A program made the translations under genes and the position numbers. A DNA stretch of 64,000 nt. Source: Euglena gracilis. Lineage: Eukaryota > Euglenida > Euglenophyceae > Euglenales. The DNA lies in assembly GCA_039621445.1 (NCBI GenBank), contig CP154956.1, positions 61,327,178 through 61,391,177 on the forward strand, read 5' to 3'. Positions within the stretch are counted from its first letter, which is position 1, and the number at the start of each line of letters is the position of its first letter. The notes under the pieces were generated by a model that saw only the letters and a list, made by a program, of their open reading frames with translations, ran no database searches and was not told the origin of the DNA. Shown here piece after piece: positions 21,303-30,652 of the stretch.

Positions 21303-21341
21303 TCCAGGCCTTTTGGGCCTGGAGTGGGAGTTCTACCCACT
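21196..21341. mobile_element. Small LTR-like insert ending in a perfect 26-bp hairpin
   Basis: 21,196-21,275 starts TGTACGTCCAA, includes 'ttggtgcgcaa'-like and 'gttggagtaacag' strings, and resembles an internally deleted copy of D's LTR (which starts TGTACGTCCAAAG and contains gtgcgcaacc). It is followed by two exact 26-base inverted arms, 21,285-21,310 and 21,316-21,341, with loop ttttg. It interrupts D's post-integrase coding block. No target-site duplication was identified. Confidence 0.55.
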
Positions 21342-22109
21342 CCGTGTCGCTTCCGACACTGGTGGTGGCGCCGCCGTTGGGGGAGGTTCATCCTCCACCA
21401 TGGCTGCAGTGTCAGGTGTCTCTTCCGCCGGCTGGGCAGTTTCCGCCGCAGCCGTGGAAGAACTGGCCGCAGTGCCACGTGGGGTGACGACTGCGATCAG
21501 TGACCGCAAACCACCAAGTACGCGTCCGCCCAGCGAGGTGCGCCGCTCAGGTCCTTCACCTGAAGTGGGCTCCTCCGCTGGCTCCTCTGTCGACGGGGCT
21601 TCCCCGGGGACAGGGAGCCTCAGGCGTAATACCTCAGGCGTGTGGGGTACCGTCTCCGGCGGTTTTTCACGCGTAGGGGTAGGTACGCTTGTCGTACTCA
21701 GTGAGGTTAGTGACAGTGGTACAGGTGTCATTTCACCTGCGGGCGATCCTGGGCGCTGGACAGTTTCTGCCACAGTGTCCAGCATCACTACAGATGGGCT
21801 ACGGGTTTCCCGTGCCGGAGGTTCCGCTGGCTGAGGTTCATCCTCGGCCATGGGGACCACTTCCTCCTCCTCCTCCGCTTCCGGAGGGGGTTCCTCGGTG
21901 TGTAGCTTAGCTGCAGAACGCAGATCTTTTCCGCTCCTGTAGCACCCTTGTGCGTCTGACAGGCGGTAAAAGCTTATACTTTCACTCCTGTCAGAGTTGG
22001 GGTATGGGGGTGGCCATGACGCTCTTACCCAGCTTCCGGGTAGAGGTTCTGGCTCGTCCTCGCTGATCATGCAGAGGTCTTCCCACTGCATTCGACGGTT
22101 CCAGCTCAT
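21333..22109 (-). CDS. Element D post-integrase block: acidic Pro/Glu/Ser/Thr-rich region
   Basis: Continues the polyprotein frame from the globular domain upstream. At about 22,170 a six-T run carries the frameshift that separates the two ORFs; read across it, DFKLF leads into RGKRGKQPRYALPLPAFLED and MSWNRRMQWEDLC. The rest is acidic and Pro-rich (EEPPPEAEEEEEVVPMAEDE), with a short basic-hydrophobic motif GGRVLGGLRSLIAVV near residue 215. It is likely a disordered spacer. It stops at the inserted hairpin. Confidence 0.45.
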   Translation of the reverse strand: MSWNRRMQWEDLCMISEDEPEPLPGSWVRASWPPPYPNSDRSESISFYRLSDAQGCYRSGKDLRSAAKLHTEEPPPEAEEEEEVVPMAEDEPQPAEPPARETRSPSVVMLDTVAETVQRPGSPAGEMTPVPLSLTSLSTTSVPTPTREKPPETVPHTPEVLRLRLPVPGEAPSTEEPAEEPTSGEGPERRTSLGGRVLGGLRSLIAVVTPRGTAASSSTAAAETAQPAEETPDTAAMVEDEPPPTAAPPPVSEATRSG

Positions 22110-23184
22110 GCTGTACTCTCCTGTGTCTTCCAGGAAAGCGGGCAGCGGCAGAGCATAACGTGGCTGTTTTCCACGTTTGCCGCGAAAAAAGCTTGAAGTC
22201 CTCCCAGATCAAGATATTCCCGAACTGGGTGTCGAGGTGCTCGCGCAGACCGATTTCGGCCTCCTGCCAGTCCGGCCGCAGGTTCATCCTGCGTCGGTCT
22301 GGGTCATTCGGTCTGGCGTCCACCTCGATGTATCCCCGAGGTAGCCACTTCCTCTGGATATCCACATCAGTGGTCATGTATTCCAGGAAATAGATATAAA
22401 CCTCCAGGACGTAGGTAATCCATGCCCTGTGCCAGTATTGTTGCAGCAGAAATATTTTCTGCCGGTGCTGTTTCAGCACCTTTCGGTCTTGCGTTCCGAT
22501 CTGGGGATTCCGGCACTGATGCAGGAGAAATCTCCTGGTTGGCTTGCTGCCGGCATTCTCGGCAGTCGGAGGCGATTTTCCGCGTTCTCCGAAACCCCAG
22601 AAGTCAACAATGTGTACTTCTTTGCAAAACTGGCGTTCCAGTTTGTACCGCTGGGGGTACGCGAGGTCGACGTCCAGGACCTTGAACAGCGTGCCATACA
22701 TGCTGTCCAAGTGTATTTGCAGATTGCATGTGAACATTACCGCGGCCTGCGCCTGGAGTTTCTCCGGCAGGGGGTAATACATCCACTGGATTCCCAGTGC
22801 TCCGACGGAATACATGTGCGTGAAGATTTCCTTCAGCTGTGCTACGAACGTTTCGTCGTCGGCACATGTATTCATACAGTCGATGTACGTCAGACCGTTT
22901 CGGTCGGTAAAAATGCCGATTTTCTGGCAGGGGTATCCCAACCAGAACCACAGCTCCCAGAAACCGGACATCCGGTCCAGGACGACTTCATCCGAATGAG
23001 GGTATCCCTCAAACGCATGAAGTTCGGCACTGTAGAAAGATCGTTTGCAGTGATCGTACATACAATCCTGCACCACTTGGAGCACCGCTTCCGGTGGTCG
23101 GTGGATCACGTTGCCTGCACGTGTATACTTCTGGAGATCCTCGTCTATTTTCGACCAGATCTCCTCAAGGTAATCGAATACCAC
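21991..23184 (-). CDS. Element D post-integrase block: globular protein of unknown family
   Basis: About 340 residues of well-mixed composition rich in Trp, Tyr, Phe, Cys and charged residues. It starts from a Gly/Lys repeat and DYDVAVVFDYLEEIW, through FWELWFWLGYPCQKIGIFTD, YIDCMNTCADDETFVAQLKE and IFLLQQYWHRAWITYVLEVY, to LREHLDTQFGNILIWEDFKL. It is clearly a folded domain. It lies downstream of integrase, where env-like or accessory genes sit in some LTR elements, but it has no signal peptide, no strong membrane segment and no motif I can name. The N-terminal frame is open upstream of the apparent GTG start. The C-terminal 45 residues after DFKLF are out of frame. Confidence 0.55.
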   Translation of the reverse strand: MVFDYLEEIWSKIDEDLQKYTRAGNVIHRPPEAVLQVVQDCMYDHCKRSFYSAELHAFEGYPHSDEVVLDRMSGFWELWFWLGYPCQKIGIFTDRNGLTYIDCMNTCADDETFVAQLKEIFTHMYSVGALGIQWMYYPLPEKLQAQAAVMFTCNLQIHLDSMYGTLFKVLDVDLAYPQRYKLERQFCKEVHIVDFWGFGERGKSPPTAENAGSKPTRRFLLHQCRNPQIGTQDRKVLKQHRQKIFLLQQYWHRAWITYVLEVYIYFLEYMTTDVDIQRKWLPRGYIEVDARPNDPDRRRMNLRPDWQEAEIGLREHLDTQFGNILIWEDFKLFSRQTWKTATLCSAAARFPGRHRRVQHELEPSNAVGRPLHDQRGRARTSTRKLGKSVMATPIPQL

Positions 23185-23909
23185 GGCAACGTCATAATCC
23201 TTCGTTTTCGAAGGTTCGGCGGCCTTTCCGCCTTTTCCTGCTGGGGGTCCGGCAGATTTTCCGCCTTTGCCTGGAGCTGGCCATGCAGCTTTTCCGCCTT
23301 TGCCAGGTGGGGCTTTCCCACCTTTCTCCTGGCATTTTCCTTTCCCCTTACCCTTCCCTTTCCCTTTACTCTACCCTTCGTGTTAGACGGCCATTCGAAT
23401 GTCGCCCAGGAAACCCAGTATTCTGCATCTTCCGCAGTATATACCGGGTAAGTCACGGATTCAGTGCTGGGCGTCCGAGCAAATTCCTGCTCAGCGTCAC
23501 CACGATTCGAGTAAACCGGCGCGACCGGGGGTGGTCGGGTTTCCCGACGTGTCCGTTCTGCCGTCACATCAGGCGCTGGCGAAGCTTCCTCGTCAGCGTC
23601 GACGTGCATCGCCGCGGGCGGTTTTTCCGACTTCGGCGAGCGGCGCTGTGGCTGCGGCGTCAGATTTTCCGGGCCGCGGTCACGCTTGCCGGCGGCAGAG
23701 CTTGTGGGTCGTGCCGGTGGCGCTTCCGCCACAGCAACATCCCGCTGTCGCGCTGGTTGACTGGGTCGTGATGGAGCTGGGACTCCAGTGACAGCCGACA
23801 CAGCAGCATCATACTGCTGGCGCTCTTCCATCGTCGTTTCCGCCCGGGCAGGGTATCCCTGTCCGGCGGAAACAGGGGTCTGACGTGCGATTTGTCTCTG
23901 GATCGTCAC
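23145..23909 (-). CDS. Element D post-integrase block: disordered region with Lys/Gly repeats
   Basis: In frame with the ORF upstream (23,910-24,857), separated by one TAA. Residues 1-170 are Pro/Ala/Arg/Glu-rich. A short ordered patch (YTAEDAEYWVSWATFEW) precedes a basic repeat. Reading shifts to the next frame inside that repeat, where runs of Lys-Gly and four copies of a P-x-GKGGKxA-like unit appear (PGKGGKAAWPAPGKGG). Such a basic repeat could bind nucleic acid. The single stop and the shift inside a repetitive tract suggest decay or sequencing error. Confidence 0.45.
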   Translation of the reverse strand: MTIQRQIARQTPVSAGQGYPARAETTMEERQQYDAAVSAVTGVPAPSRPSQPARQRDVAVAEAPPARPTSSAAGKRDRGPENLTPQPQRRSPKSEKPPAAMHVDADEEASPAPDVTAERTRRETRPPPVAPVYSNRGDAEQEFARTPSTESVTYPVYTAEDAEYWVSWATFEWPSNTKGRVKGKGRVRGKENARRKVGKPHLAKAEKLHGQLQAKAENLPDPQQEKAERPPNLRKRRIMTLPWYSITLRRSGRK

Positions 23910-24857
23910 TTAATATTCATACTGTTGATGTTCCTCCTCGGTATCGAACGGCCGACCAGTCCACGGGTTGATGGGTTCATCCCGTACCGGTGGAACCGGT
24001 GCCGCACGAGGCGCTGCCGCGGCTTCCCGCGGGCGAGCGCTCCGTGCACTGTCAGACGTCGCGGGAGGGTTTCCCCCCGCGTGGCGTCTTGACATAGGGT
24101 CAGGTATGGTAGGGTGGGGTTGAGGTGGATACACGTACTGATCTCGTGGCACTGGCGCCTCCTGGGTGTAATCCCCAGAGACAGTGTACTGAGACACATG
24201 CGCCTGCGCGGGATGATCCCGCCGGGGCGTGCGCTCAGGGGACCAAAAAATACTTTCTTTCACACGTGGGTGTTCACTCCGGACAGGTGCTTCCCCTGTC
24301 TCTTCCTCGGGTAATCCGGGGGAGTGAGCACGAAAATGTGCAGTGTAAGTGCCAACTGGTGGTACTTGCCGTGCTACCTGTGGCGGGACTTCCACGCCCA
24401 GGTCACGCATGGTAATGTCCGCCGCGAATCCCGATGTGTCCGGGTCGGTGTAATACACCAGACCGGTCATCATCGCCTGGGCGCACATACACCGTAGGGC
24501 CGGAGGGGTGTTCGCGATGGTCAAAATTTGACGAAAGTGGTCATCCCACAACACCTGCGTGAGGTGGTCTGGTGCCGGGTTTGCGCTCATACGCATCACC
24601 CGGTTCATCGTCTCCGCCGTGCGGTGGATCATCACACCCGCATACGGTGGGAGGCGACGAGAGCCTGATGGCTGAAATGGCCGCGCTTCCGCGGACATCG
24701 GGGTCATCCTGCTACTGCTGCTGGCCTCAGGGTTTCCCTGAGCCGCAGTCCGTGCAGGTGGATGCGTACCGTATCGGTACGCGTACTGGTCAGGTTGAGG
24801 GTGAGTGGTGGGGTGGTAAGGCGGTCCTCTGCCTGGCTCCCTTCCATCGGGCAGCAT
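23910..24857 (-). CDS. Element D post-integrase block: N-terminal region
   Basis: First unit after the integrase, separated from it by about 160 bp of AT-rich spacer that contains a TGGGTTTCCCA hairpin. It is Pro/Tyr/Gln-rich at the start. A folded central segment follows (about 75-165: MIHRTAETMNRVMRMSANPA, VLWDDHFRQILTIANTPPAL, ALRCMCAQAMMTGLVYYTDP), then a Pro/Arg-rich tail with PINPWTGRPFDTEEEHQQYE. The helical central part with its Cys pair could be a small capsid-like or adaptor domain. I do not recognise it. Confidence 0.45.
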   Translation of the reverse strand: MLPDGREPGRGPPYHPTTHPQPDQYAYRYGTHPPARTAAQGNPEASSSSRMTPMSAEARPFQPSGSRRLPPYAGVMIHRTAETMNRVMRMSANPAPDHLTQVLWDDHFRQILTIANTPPALRCMCAQAMMTGLVYYTDPDTSGFAADITMRDLGVEVPPQVARQVPPVGTYTAHFRAHSPGLPEEETGEAPVRSEHPRVKESIFWSPERTPRRDHPAQAHVSQYTVSGDYTQEAPVPRDQYVYPPQPHPTIPDPMSRRHAGGNPPATSDSARSARPREAAAAPRAAPVPPVRDEPINPWTGRPFDTEEEHQQYEY

Positions 24858-25019
24858 GATACCGCCCGGGGTCGGTACGGTGGGATGTTAGGGTGTTGGT
24901 TGTGAGGTGGTAAGGGTAACCGGTTGACTATTGTCTGGTAAAAAAAATACTGCGGAAGGAAAGAATGATAAGAATCAAAGATAAAAGAAAATAAAACAAC
25001 ATGGGTTTCCCACGTGTTC

Positions 25020-26158
25020 TCAAAAACTTGTCATGGAAACATCAGTGTTGTGCATCTTGTTCCACAGCTTCCAATCTTGCTGGACATACCGAGCAAAACT
25101 GGTTGCTGGATCCCAAGTGTCCTCCTCGGGCCCATACCCTTTCCAGCGGACTTTCCAAATGAGCATACGTTTGTCAATTTTGTGATCGATAATTTTATCG
25201 ACTACAAAGTCGTCAGTCTCAGGTAATCTGGAACGGGGCTTGAAGTGCAAGCACGGGATGGGTTTACCATCCGGCGGTGACCGGTGTGGCTTGAAGTCGT
25301 CCGTATGAACGTCCTCAACACCATTCAGTAATGCAACCTTGTATCGCCTGCTGGTACCTAGTCTTTCTAGGATTTCACAGGGGCCGAGCCAAAGGGGGTC
25401 CAGCTTGGAAGACTGCATGCGAGTACGGCTATTCCGCACCCACACGCGGTCACCGGGACTATACACAGGTGACTTGAAATTCGGCAAAAACGATTTCCGT
25501 TTAGTTGCATGAATATCAGTGACTCGCTTCTGGACTGCAGAACGTAGATTTTCTACGTCCGCAAACCAGGTCTCGCAACTGACACTCGTTCGGGCGGGTC
25601 TCTCCGAAGGGACATCCCCTATGGCCAGAGGGTCCCGTCCGAAAACTAATTTATAAGGGGAGTGAGGTAAAACCAACCCTGGCAGGGAATTGATATAAAA
25701 CAAAGACCATGGTAGCACTGATATCCAGTTGCTGCGCGAGTCAGCCATTGAAAGGCCAAGCATACTCACGACGTATTTCACAGCTGCCTGGGCTCTACCA
25801 TTGCCTTTGGGTCGGTATATAATGGAAAATTGTTGCTCACTTCCAAGTAAACCGCACAAAGTGGTGAAAAACCTTGAAGAAATCAAATGGTCTTGATCAC
25901 TCACAATTTCATTCGGTAAACCCATTAAGCAAACACATTTCTCCAAAAATATAGTTGCCAAACTTTCGGCAGTCAACCCTGACTTCTGGCATGGAATGGC
26001 TACAATGTACCCACTCAGCCTGCAGACGACAACAAAAACGTAATCGTAAATTTTGTCGTCCGTTCCTTTGCACGGTTCTAATTCCAGAAAATCCATGCAG
26101 AGGGATGTAAAAATGTCAGGGGGTACGGGGAAAAAGTCCATCGTACCAGGGGGGGGGG
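25020..26158 (-). CDS. Element D: integrase catalytic core and chromodomain (3' part, split by element C)
   Basis: Integrase core with first aspartate in LCMDFLELE, second in SDQDHLISSRFF, and the third position within NGRAQAAVKYV. The usual glutamate (NGxAE/NGRVE in C and B) reads Q here, so the active site looks damaged. After a basic region (KSFLPNFKSPVYSPGDRVWV, GPCEILERLG) a chromodomain ends the protein: FVVDKIIDHKIDKRM, WKVRWKGYGPEEDTWDP. Chromodomains steer chromovirus integrases to particular chromatin. The zinc finger and the start of the core lie at 51,596-51,760, on the other side of element C. The 4-bp GTAC at 26,159-26,162 is the insertion-site duplication. Confidence 0.85.
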
Positions 26159-26162
26159 GTAC

Positions 26163-26818
26163 TGTTTACCCCGGGCGCCCCCCCTGCGGGTGTCGGACCG
26201 AAAACCCCAGCCCCCTGGCCGGCTGACTCCTGCCCGTCACCCACCCCTGGGGCTGCCGTTCCCTGGCCAGGGCCCAGTGTTTTTCCGGGTGGTGGAGGGC
26301 TCAAGCCACCCCCCGTTTCGCCCACTGGTATACCCCCCGACCAGAGGGGGGTGCGTAGGATCGAATTAGCTTTTTCGTGGAAATCTTGTACAAAATCAAA
26401 ATTCCGCTCCAATGAAAATGTTTCTCCAAACTTTGATCCCCATGAGGCCATTTCACTCCTCCTTTCTTCCGGCATGCAAAAGATTGAGAATGGGTAAGGG
26501 TGGTGTTTTGTTCACTGAAACGGTTGTCAAAAAGAAACAATGACACACCGTGAATGAGGAAAGGTGGGACCTGACCTTTGAATTTGAAATTCTCAAAAAA
26601 GACAATTCTTCAATGAAATAATTCTTGAGGACTTCAATTCTCAACTGTATGTAACAAAGAAACCCACAAAAGTCTGCGGAAGCAAATTGTGCTGAATTGG
26701 AACCTCAAATTAGGCTTTTCCTTTAGAACGCGCGTTCTGCGCGGAATGAAAAATTCCGTGTTTTCAAAACCTTCCGCCCTGCCATTTTTGACTGTCGGAC
26801 GCCCCCCGACAGTCGACA
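26163..26818 (-). repeat. Element C 3' LTR (656 bp)
   Basis: Near-identical to 50,938-51,591; the first about 220 plus-strand bases are identical. Close to its outer sense end it holds a 9-bp hairpin, GACTGTCGG (26,790-26,798) with CCGACAGTC (26,806-26,814). It carries the same antisense-free gag start frame (MPEERRSEMASWGSKF) as the 5' copy. Confidence 0.92.
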
Positions 26819-26829
26819 CCCCCTCCCTT
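26819..26829 (-). other. Element C polypurine tract
   Basis: Minus strand AAGGGAGGGGG directly before the LTR start TGTCGAC; plus-strand DNA synthesis primer. Confidence 0.75.
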
Positions 26830-28362
26830 GCGACATTAGTCGGACCCTCAAAAAAATGAAAATTGAATAAAAAAGCGAAGACATGGAAAAAAAATCAGAA
26901 TGAAACGAATGCAAATGAGAATCCTTCACAATGTCTTGAGAAAGAGAATGATGAAACGCCTATGCCCCTCGCTTAGTGTTACCTTGCCACAAAAACAAGG
27001 CACACGGCACCACTTAGCGGCTCCACAAAAAAAATGCGAAAAAATCCCCTTAAAAATTCCAAGCGCCCCCCCCCCACAGGTTGGGGGCTTGAAAAAAATG
27101 CCAAGAAAAAAAATTGCCACGAACTCTGTGAATGTCATTCAAATATAAATGAAAACTGGGCTAGCGCCCCCCCCCCGATCAAAAAAAATTGTGTGGAGAG
27201 TTCTGACTTTTTGCACCCCGGAGGGAAAATGTTGGAGGGAAAACTTTGGCTCGCCCCCCCGAACATTCGGCGTGACCGCTTGGGGAGAGTTCGGACAGCC
27301 CCCCCCCCCGGTGCTTGTGTCTCACTTTCTCATGGCTCACCAAAAAACTCGAATACTTGGATTGGACGTTCTCTTGCACTACACAATCTTGGTGGACATC
27401 CGAAATGCAACCAACCCTCCATGAGCGAAATCCTGTGAAATTCACTTAAAAAATAACCATTCACAGGGTCGTCGCGTGGTGTATCATACATCAACTCAAA
27501 AATCAGGCAATTTTTCCATCACGTGCATGGGAATGGGCGCCCCCCCCCCCACCGAAACACGTTTGGAGGGATCTCACCCAAAAATCAGAGAAAATTCAGC
27601 CCCCCCACCCCGCATCCACGGAGAAGGTGAGGCTTCTTCCCCCTTGCAACCTTCACCAATGACTCGGAATCCAAATAAATCATCAAAACTCCAAACATTC
27701 TGGGCCGCTCTCCTACAGGGGCTACGGCTCAACATTGAGAAAAAAATCCAAATCCTTCGGTCCTCCTTTCCATTCACGGTATGGGAAGGTGAGGTCAGGT
27801 TAGGGTGATGAATATAAGCAGCGGGGCTCGGGGTTCGGGTAGCGTGTGATGGGGCCGTTTATAAAGACGAAAGCCCCAACGAGGCTGGGCTATGGACCAG
27901 TTGGGTTGTGGTGTATTCGTTTGGTTGGGTAAAAAGGCTTCATCTCCTCGTGTCATCTCCTAGTCTCGTCTCCTTGTCTCGCCTCCTTGCTTGCGTAGGG
28001 TGCTCGCCTCCTTCCTGCGGTGATGTGCTCGCACTTTTCCCTTGGGGCTCCCTTAGGCGTGCTTGGAGCCTTCAAGTCCTCAAAACCTGTGAGAGCAAAG
28101 CGAAAGAGAAGAGCAAGCACAAAATATGCATGGAGAGAGAAGGAGAGAGCGAAAGATCAAATTCATCACATGCTCGAAAAATCAAAACATATGAGAATCA
28201 TGGAGTAAAAAACAAAAGGTATGATGCACATAAGCAATGCACAAGCACACAAACAACTCGCCGAAACAGCACTTGGCCCAACTCAAAGCAAGAGCCTCAA
28301 ACATTTGGGCTTCCCGATCAAAAAAAAAAGCAAAATGGACCGAGCCTTCAACTTTCGGCTCA
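26830..28362 (-). other. Element C 3' non-coding region with sense-strand G runs
   Basis: No coding-like frame. The plus strand has C runs of 8-12 at about 27,066, 27,168, 27,298, 27,540 and 27,600, i.e. G runs in the element RNA. Element B has a similar G-run 3' region (41,745-43,355). Purine-rich simple sequence occupies 28,090-28,200. Confidence 0.6.
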
Positions 28363-30150
28363 CTAGGGTTTCAAAGATTTTTTCAATTCGGACATCAAAT
28401 CGACCCTTAGGTTTTTCTTCGTGCAATACCTCACCAACTCCTCACTACATCGGTGTATGAAATTACCCACCGGCTCCCAGGTTTCCTCCCCCTCGTTGTA
28501 ACCAACCCATTTCGTGAGGAATTCCCAGGTTCCCCCCTTCTTTCGGTGGTTCAGAATTTTTTCCACCTCCCACTCATCAGGCATTGCTTCCTCTTCTTTT
28601 TCGGTCCTCCTGAAAAAGAACAAAGGCACCCCCTCACCAAAAACTTCAGGCTCTTTGTACTCCTTAAGGAAACTACGATGAACCTTCATTTCCCTCCCGG
28701 GTTTAATTTCAATAATGTAACTCCTCTCCCCCTCCCGGGCTTTAATAATCCCAGGTCCAATCCATCTGGAATCCAATTTTTCTCCGGATCCTTCGGGTCT
28801 CCTATACCACACTTGGGTTCCCAATTTTAAGGGTACCAACTCCCTCCTCCCTTGGTTGACCCAACTCGCTTGAACCCAATGTGCATGGTTGAGAACCTTA
28901 GCAACTTTCTCATCCACCCCCTTTATTCGACGAAAAAAACTTTGAGCGTCTTCACACTCCTTCGATGGGTCATAGGGTATCCCCCCAATGGGTCTATCCC
29001 TTCCAAATAAAACCTCATAAGGACTAAAACCACTCTCCCCCTTTGTGTCATGAATGCGATCCAAAACTTGGGGAAGTGCTTCCACCCAATTCATTTTTTC
29101 CTCCACAAACAACTTTCGGAGGATTTCCATAATTTGTTGGCCGGCTCTCTCCACCCTCCCATTTGCTTGGTGGTTGTAAGCTTGGGAAAATGCTTGTCGA
29201 ATTCCCATGAGAGAACACATGGTTTGCCACGATGTGTTGACAAAATGGCTCCCTTGGTCACTTGAAATTATTGACGGGACACCAAAGGGTTTCCATTGGG
29301 CTTTAAGCATTTCCTTGGCCAATTTTGCACCCGTTAATCCTTTATCAAAACATGGTATGGCTACAATCCAACCGGAATGTCGGTCCACGCAAACAGCCAT
29401 TGTGTTGTACTCCCCCCCCTCGTACAACACCTTCGGCATTTTGAAAAGATCGATAGCCACACTTACCATGGGTGCGGGTGGTATGGGTGTTGAGTCAATG
29501 GGTCCATTCAATGTCTCCCCCCTCGAGCTTGCTTGACATGTTGTGCAATTTTTGCTACAACTGTCCGTGAAAACTTTCGCCTTCTTTTCATCAGCCCATG
29601 CATACCTCAATTTGACGTGCCTCCACACCTTTTCCGGACCAACGTGTCCAAGAAATTTGTGGTTTTCAAGGATGATCAGTTCTTGAAAACTTAGTGGAAT
29701 GCACAACTTCTCCTCTCGAAACATTTGGTTTTTGTGGACTTTCACCCCCTTAGGCCACTCACCATTTTCTTGCGTTGCTTGCCAAATCTTTTTCCACGTG
29801 GGACACAAAGTGTATGCAACCACCCAATCTTGCTCCCAAACCGAATTTGTTCCCTTGGATGTTACACTTGGAGTTGGTGTGGCCTCACCTTCTCCCGTGC
29901 ACGTTCCCCCCCTCGGTAACTCATTGGATGAAAGTTTTGGGTCGGTCACCAAATTACCCGCGGGGTCCACTCCATCCCAAAAAGTGACTCTCAACTTTTT
30001 GTCCTTTTTCCCCTTTGACCTGGGCCCTTGTGAGTGTGTGTCAACGGTGGTGTCTATGCCTCCCGGATTTACTACACCCTCGGTTCCCCTCTCTTGCATG
30101 CTACCCATTGAATCTTTTGGTTCCACCAATTTCCCGCTACGGGTTATCAC
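28363..30150 (-). CDS. Element C: integrase with chromodomain, 595 codons
   Basis: After about 110 low-complexity residues the zinc-binding domain appears (HKFLGH then CTTCQ). The catalytic core follows with AIDLFKMP (first Asp), SSDQGSHFVN (second Asp) and NHQANGRVERAG (Glu), then the GPGIIKAREG-type C-terminal barrel, and a chromodomain (DEWEVEKILNHRK, EFLTKWVGYNEGEETWEP). All three catalytic acids are present and the frame is uninterrupted, so this may be a working protein in isolation. Integrase inserts the cDNA ends into chromosomal DNA. It is closely similar in layout to B's integrase (VDLFAMP, SDRGPHF, NGRAEVAG). The N-terminus is continuous with RNase H upstream (30,147-30,652) after a frameshift. 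Confidence 0.9.
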   Translation of the reverse strand: MITRSGKLVEPKDSMGSMQERGTEGVVNPGGIDTTVDTHSQGPRSKGKKDKKLRVTFWDGVDPAGNLVTDPKLSSNELPRGGTCTGEGEATPTPSVTSKGTNSVWEQDWVVAYTLCPTWKKIWQATQENGEWPKGVKVHKNQMFREEKLCIPLSFQELIILENHKFLGHVGPEKVWRHVKLRYAWADEKKAKVFTDSCSKNCTTCQASSRGETLNGPIDSTPIPPAPMVSVAIDLFKMPKVLYEGGEYNTMAVCVDRHSGWIVAIPCFDKGLTGAKLAKEMLKAQWKPFGVPSIISSDQGSHFVNTSWQTMCSLMGIRQAFSQAYNHQANGRVERAGQQIMEILRKLFVEEKMNWVEALPQVLDRIHDTKGESGFSPYEVLFGRDRPIGGIPYDPSKECEDAQSFFRRIKGVDEKVAKVLNHAHWVQASWVNQGRRELVPLKLGTQVWYRRPEGSGEKLDSRWIGPGIIKAREGERSYIIEIKPGREMKVHRSFLKEYKEPEVFGEGVPLFFFRRTEKEEEAMPDEWEVEKILNHRKKGGTWEFLTKWVGYNEGEETWEPVGNFIHRCSEELVRYCTKKNLRVDLMSELKKSLKP

Positions 30151-30652
30151 CCCTCTAATCCACGTGTTACGGTTGTTGGACTGATTTTCACTCTAATCCA
30201 CAAACAATTTCTTTCGTCTTCCCTTTCCTCTCTTATGAGTTCCTCCATTTCTTTCTTATCCTCGGTTGAACCGTGTTTGCTTACGTCCCTTAATGCTTGT
30301 GAGGCCGGGTAAGCCCACCGACTCAAAATGTCGGCAATTGTGTTTTCTTTACCCGGTATGTACCCCACCGTCAAATCATATTTTGAAAAAATCTGGTGCC
30401 ATCGTGCCCTCCCACCCACCGGACCACTGGGGGTATCGAGCACCTCTTTTGACCATGCCTCCAAACTTTGGTGGTCGGTCAACACCAAAACAGGTTGAAG
30501 ACCGATCCAACTTTCCCATTTTTGGAGAGCCAAAATAATGGCACAAGCCTCCAACTCCCGAGGGGTCCATTTCCTTTGCCCCAAGGTAAGTTTTCGGGAC
30601 ATGAAGGCAATAGGCACCGTTTTATTATCCATCACGTCTTGGGGTGTGGGCT
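30147..30652 (-). CDS. Element C: RNase H, 3' part after the element B insertion
   Basis: Contains AFMSRKLTLGQRKWTPRELE with the RNase H Glu, ILALQKWESWIGLQPVLVLT with TDHQSLEAW (Asp), and IADILSRWAYPA (Asp). The first strand (KPFVLRADA) is on the far side of element B, near 44,070-44,110. Reading from GKGK at 44,037 into PTPQDVMDNK here restores a continuous frame once B and one GGCT copy are removed, so B inserted into a coding RNase H. The remainder of the ORF to 30,977 is antisense to B's LTR and is not genuine. Confidence 0.85.
30649..30652. repeat. Target-site duplication of element B (left copy)
   Basis: GGCT, repeated at 44,033-44,036 just outside the right LTR. A fifth base (T) also matches if the LTR is taken to start at GTGCG, but TG/CA ends favour 4 bp. 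Confidence 0.85.

Noticed and set aside
19612-24857. D's post-integrase block as an envelope gene
   Set aside because: No signal peptide, fusion peptide or C-terminal membrane anchor is visible; position alone is not enough.
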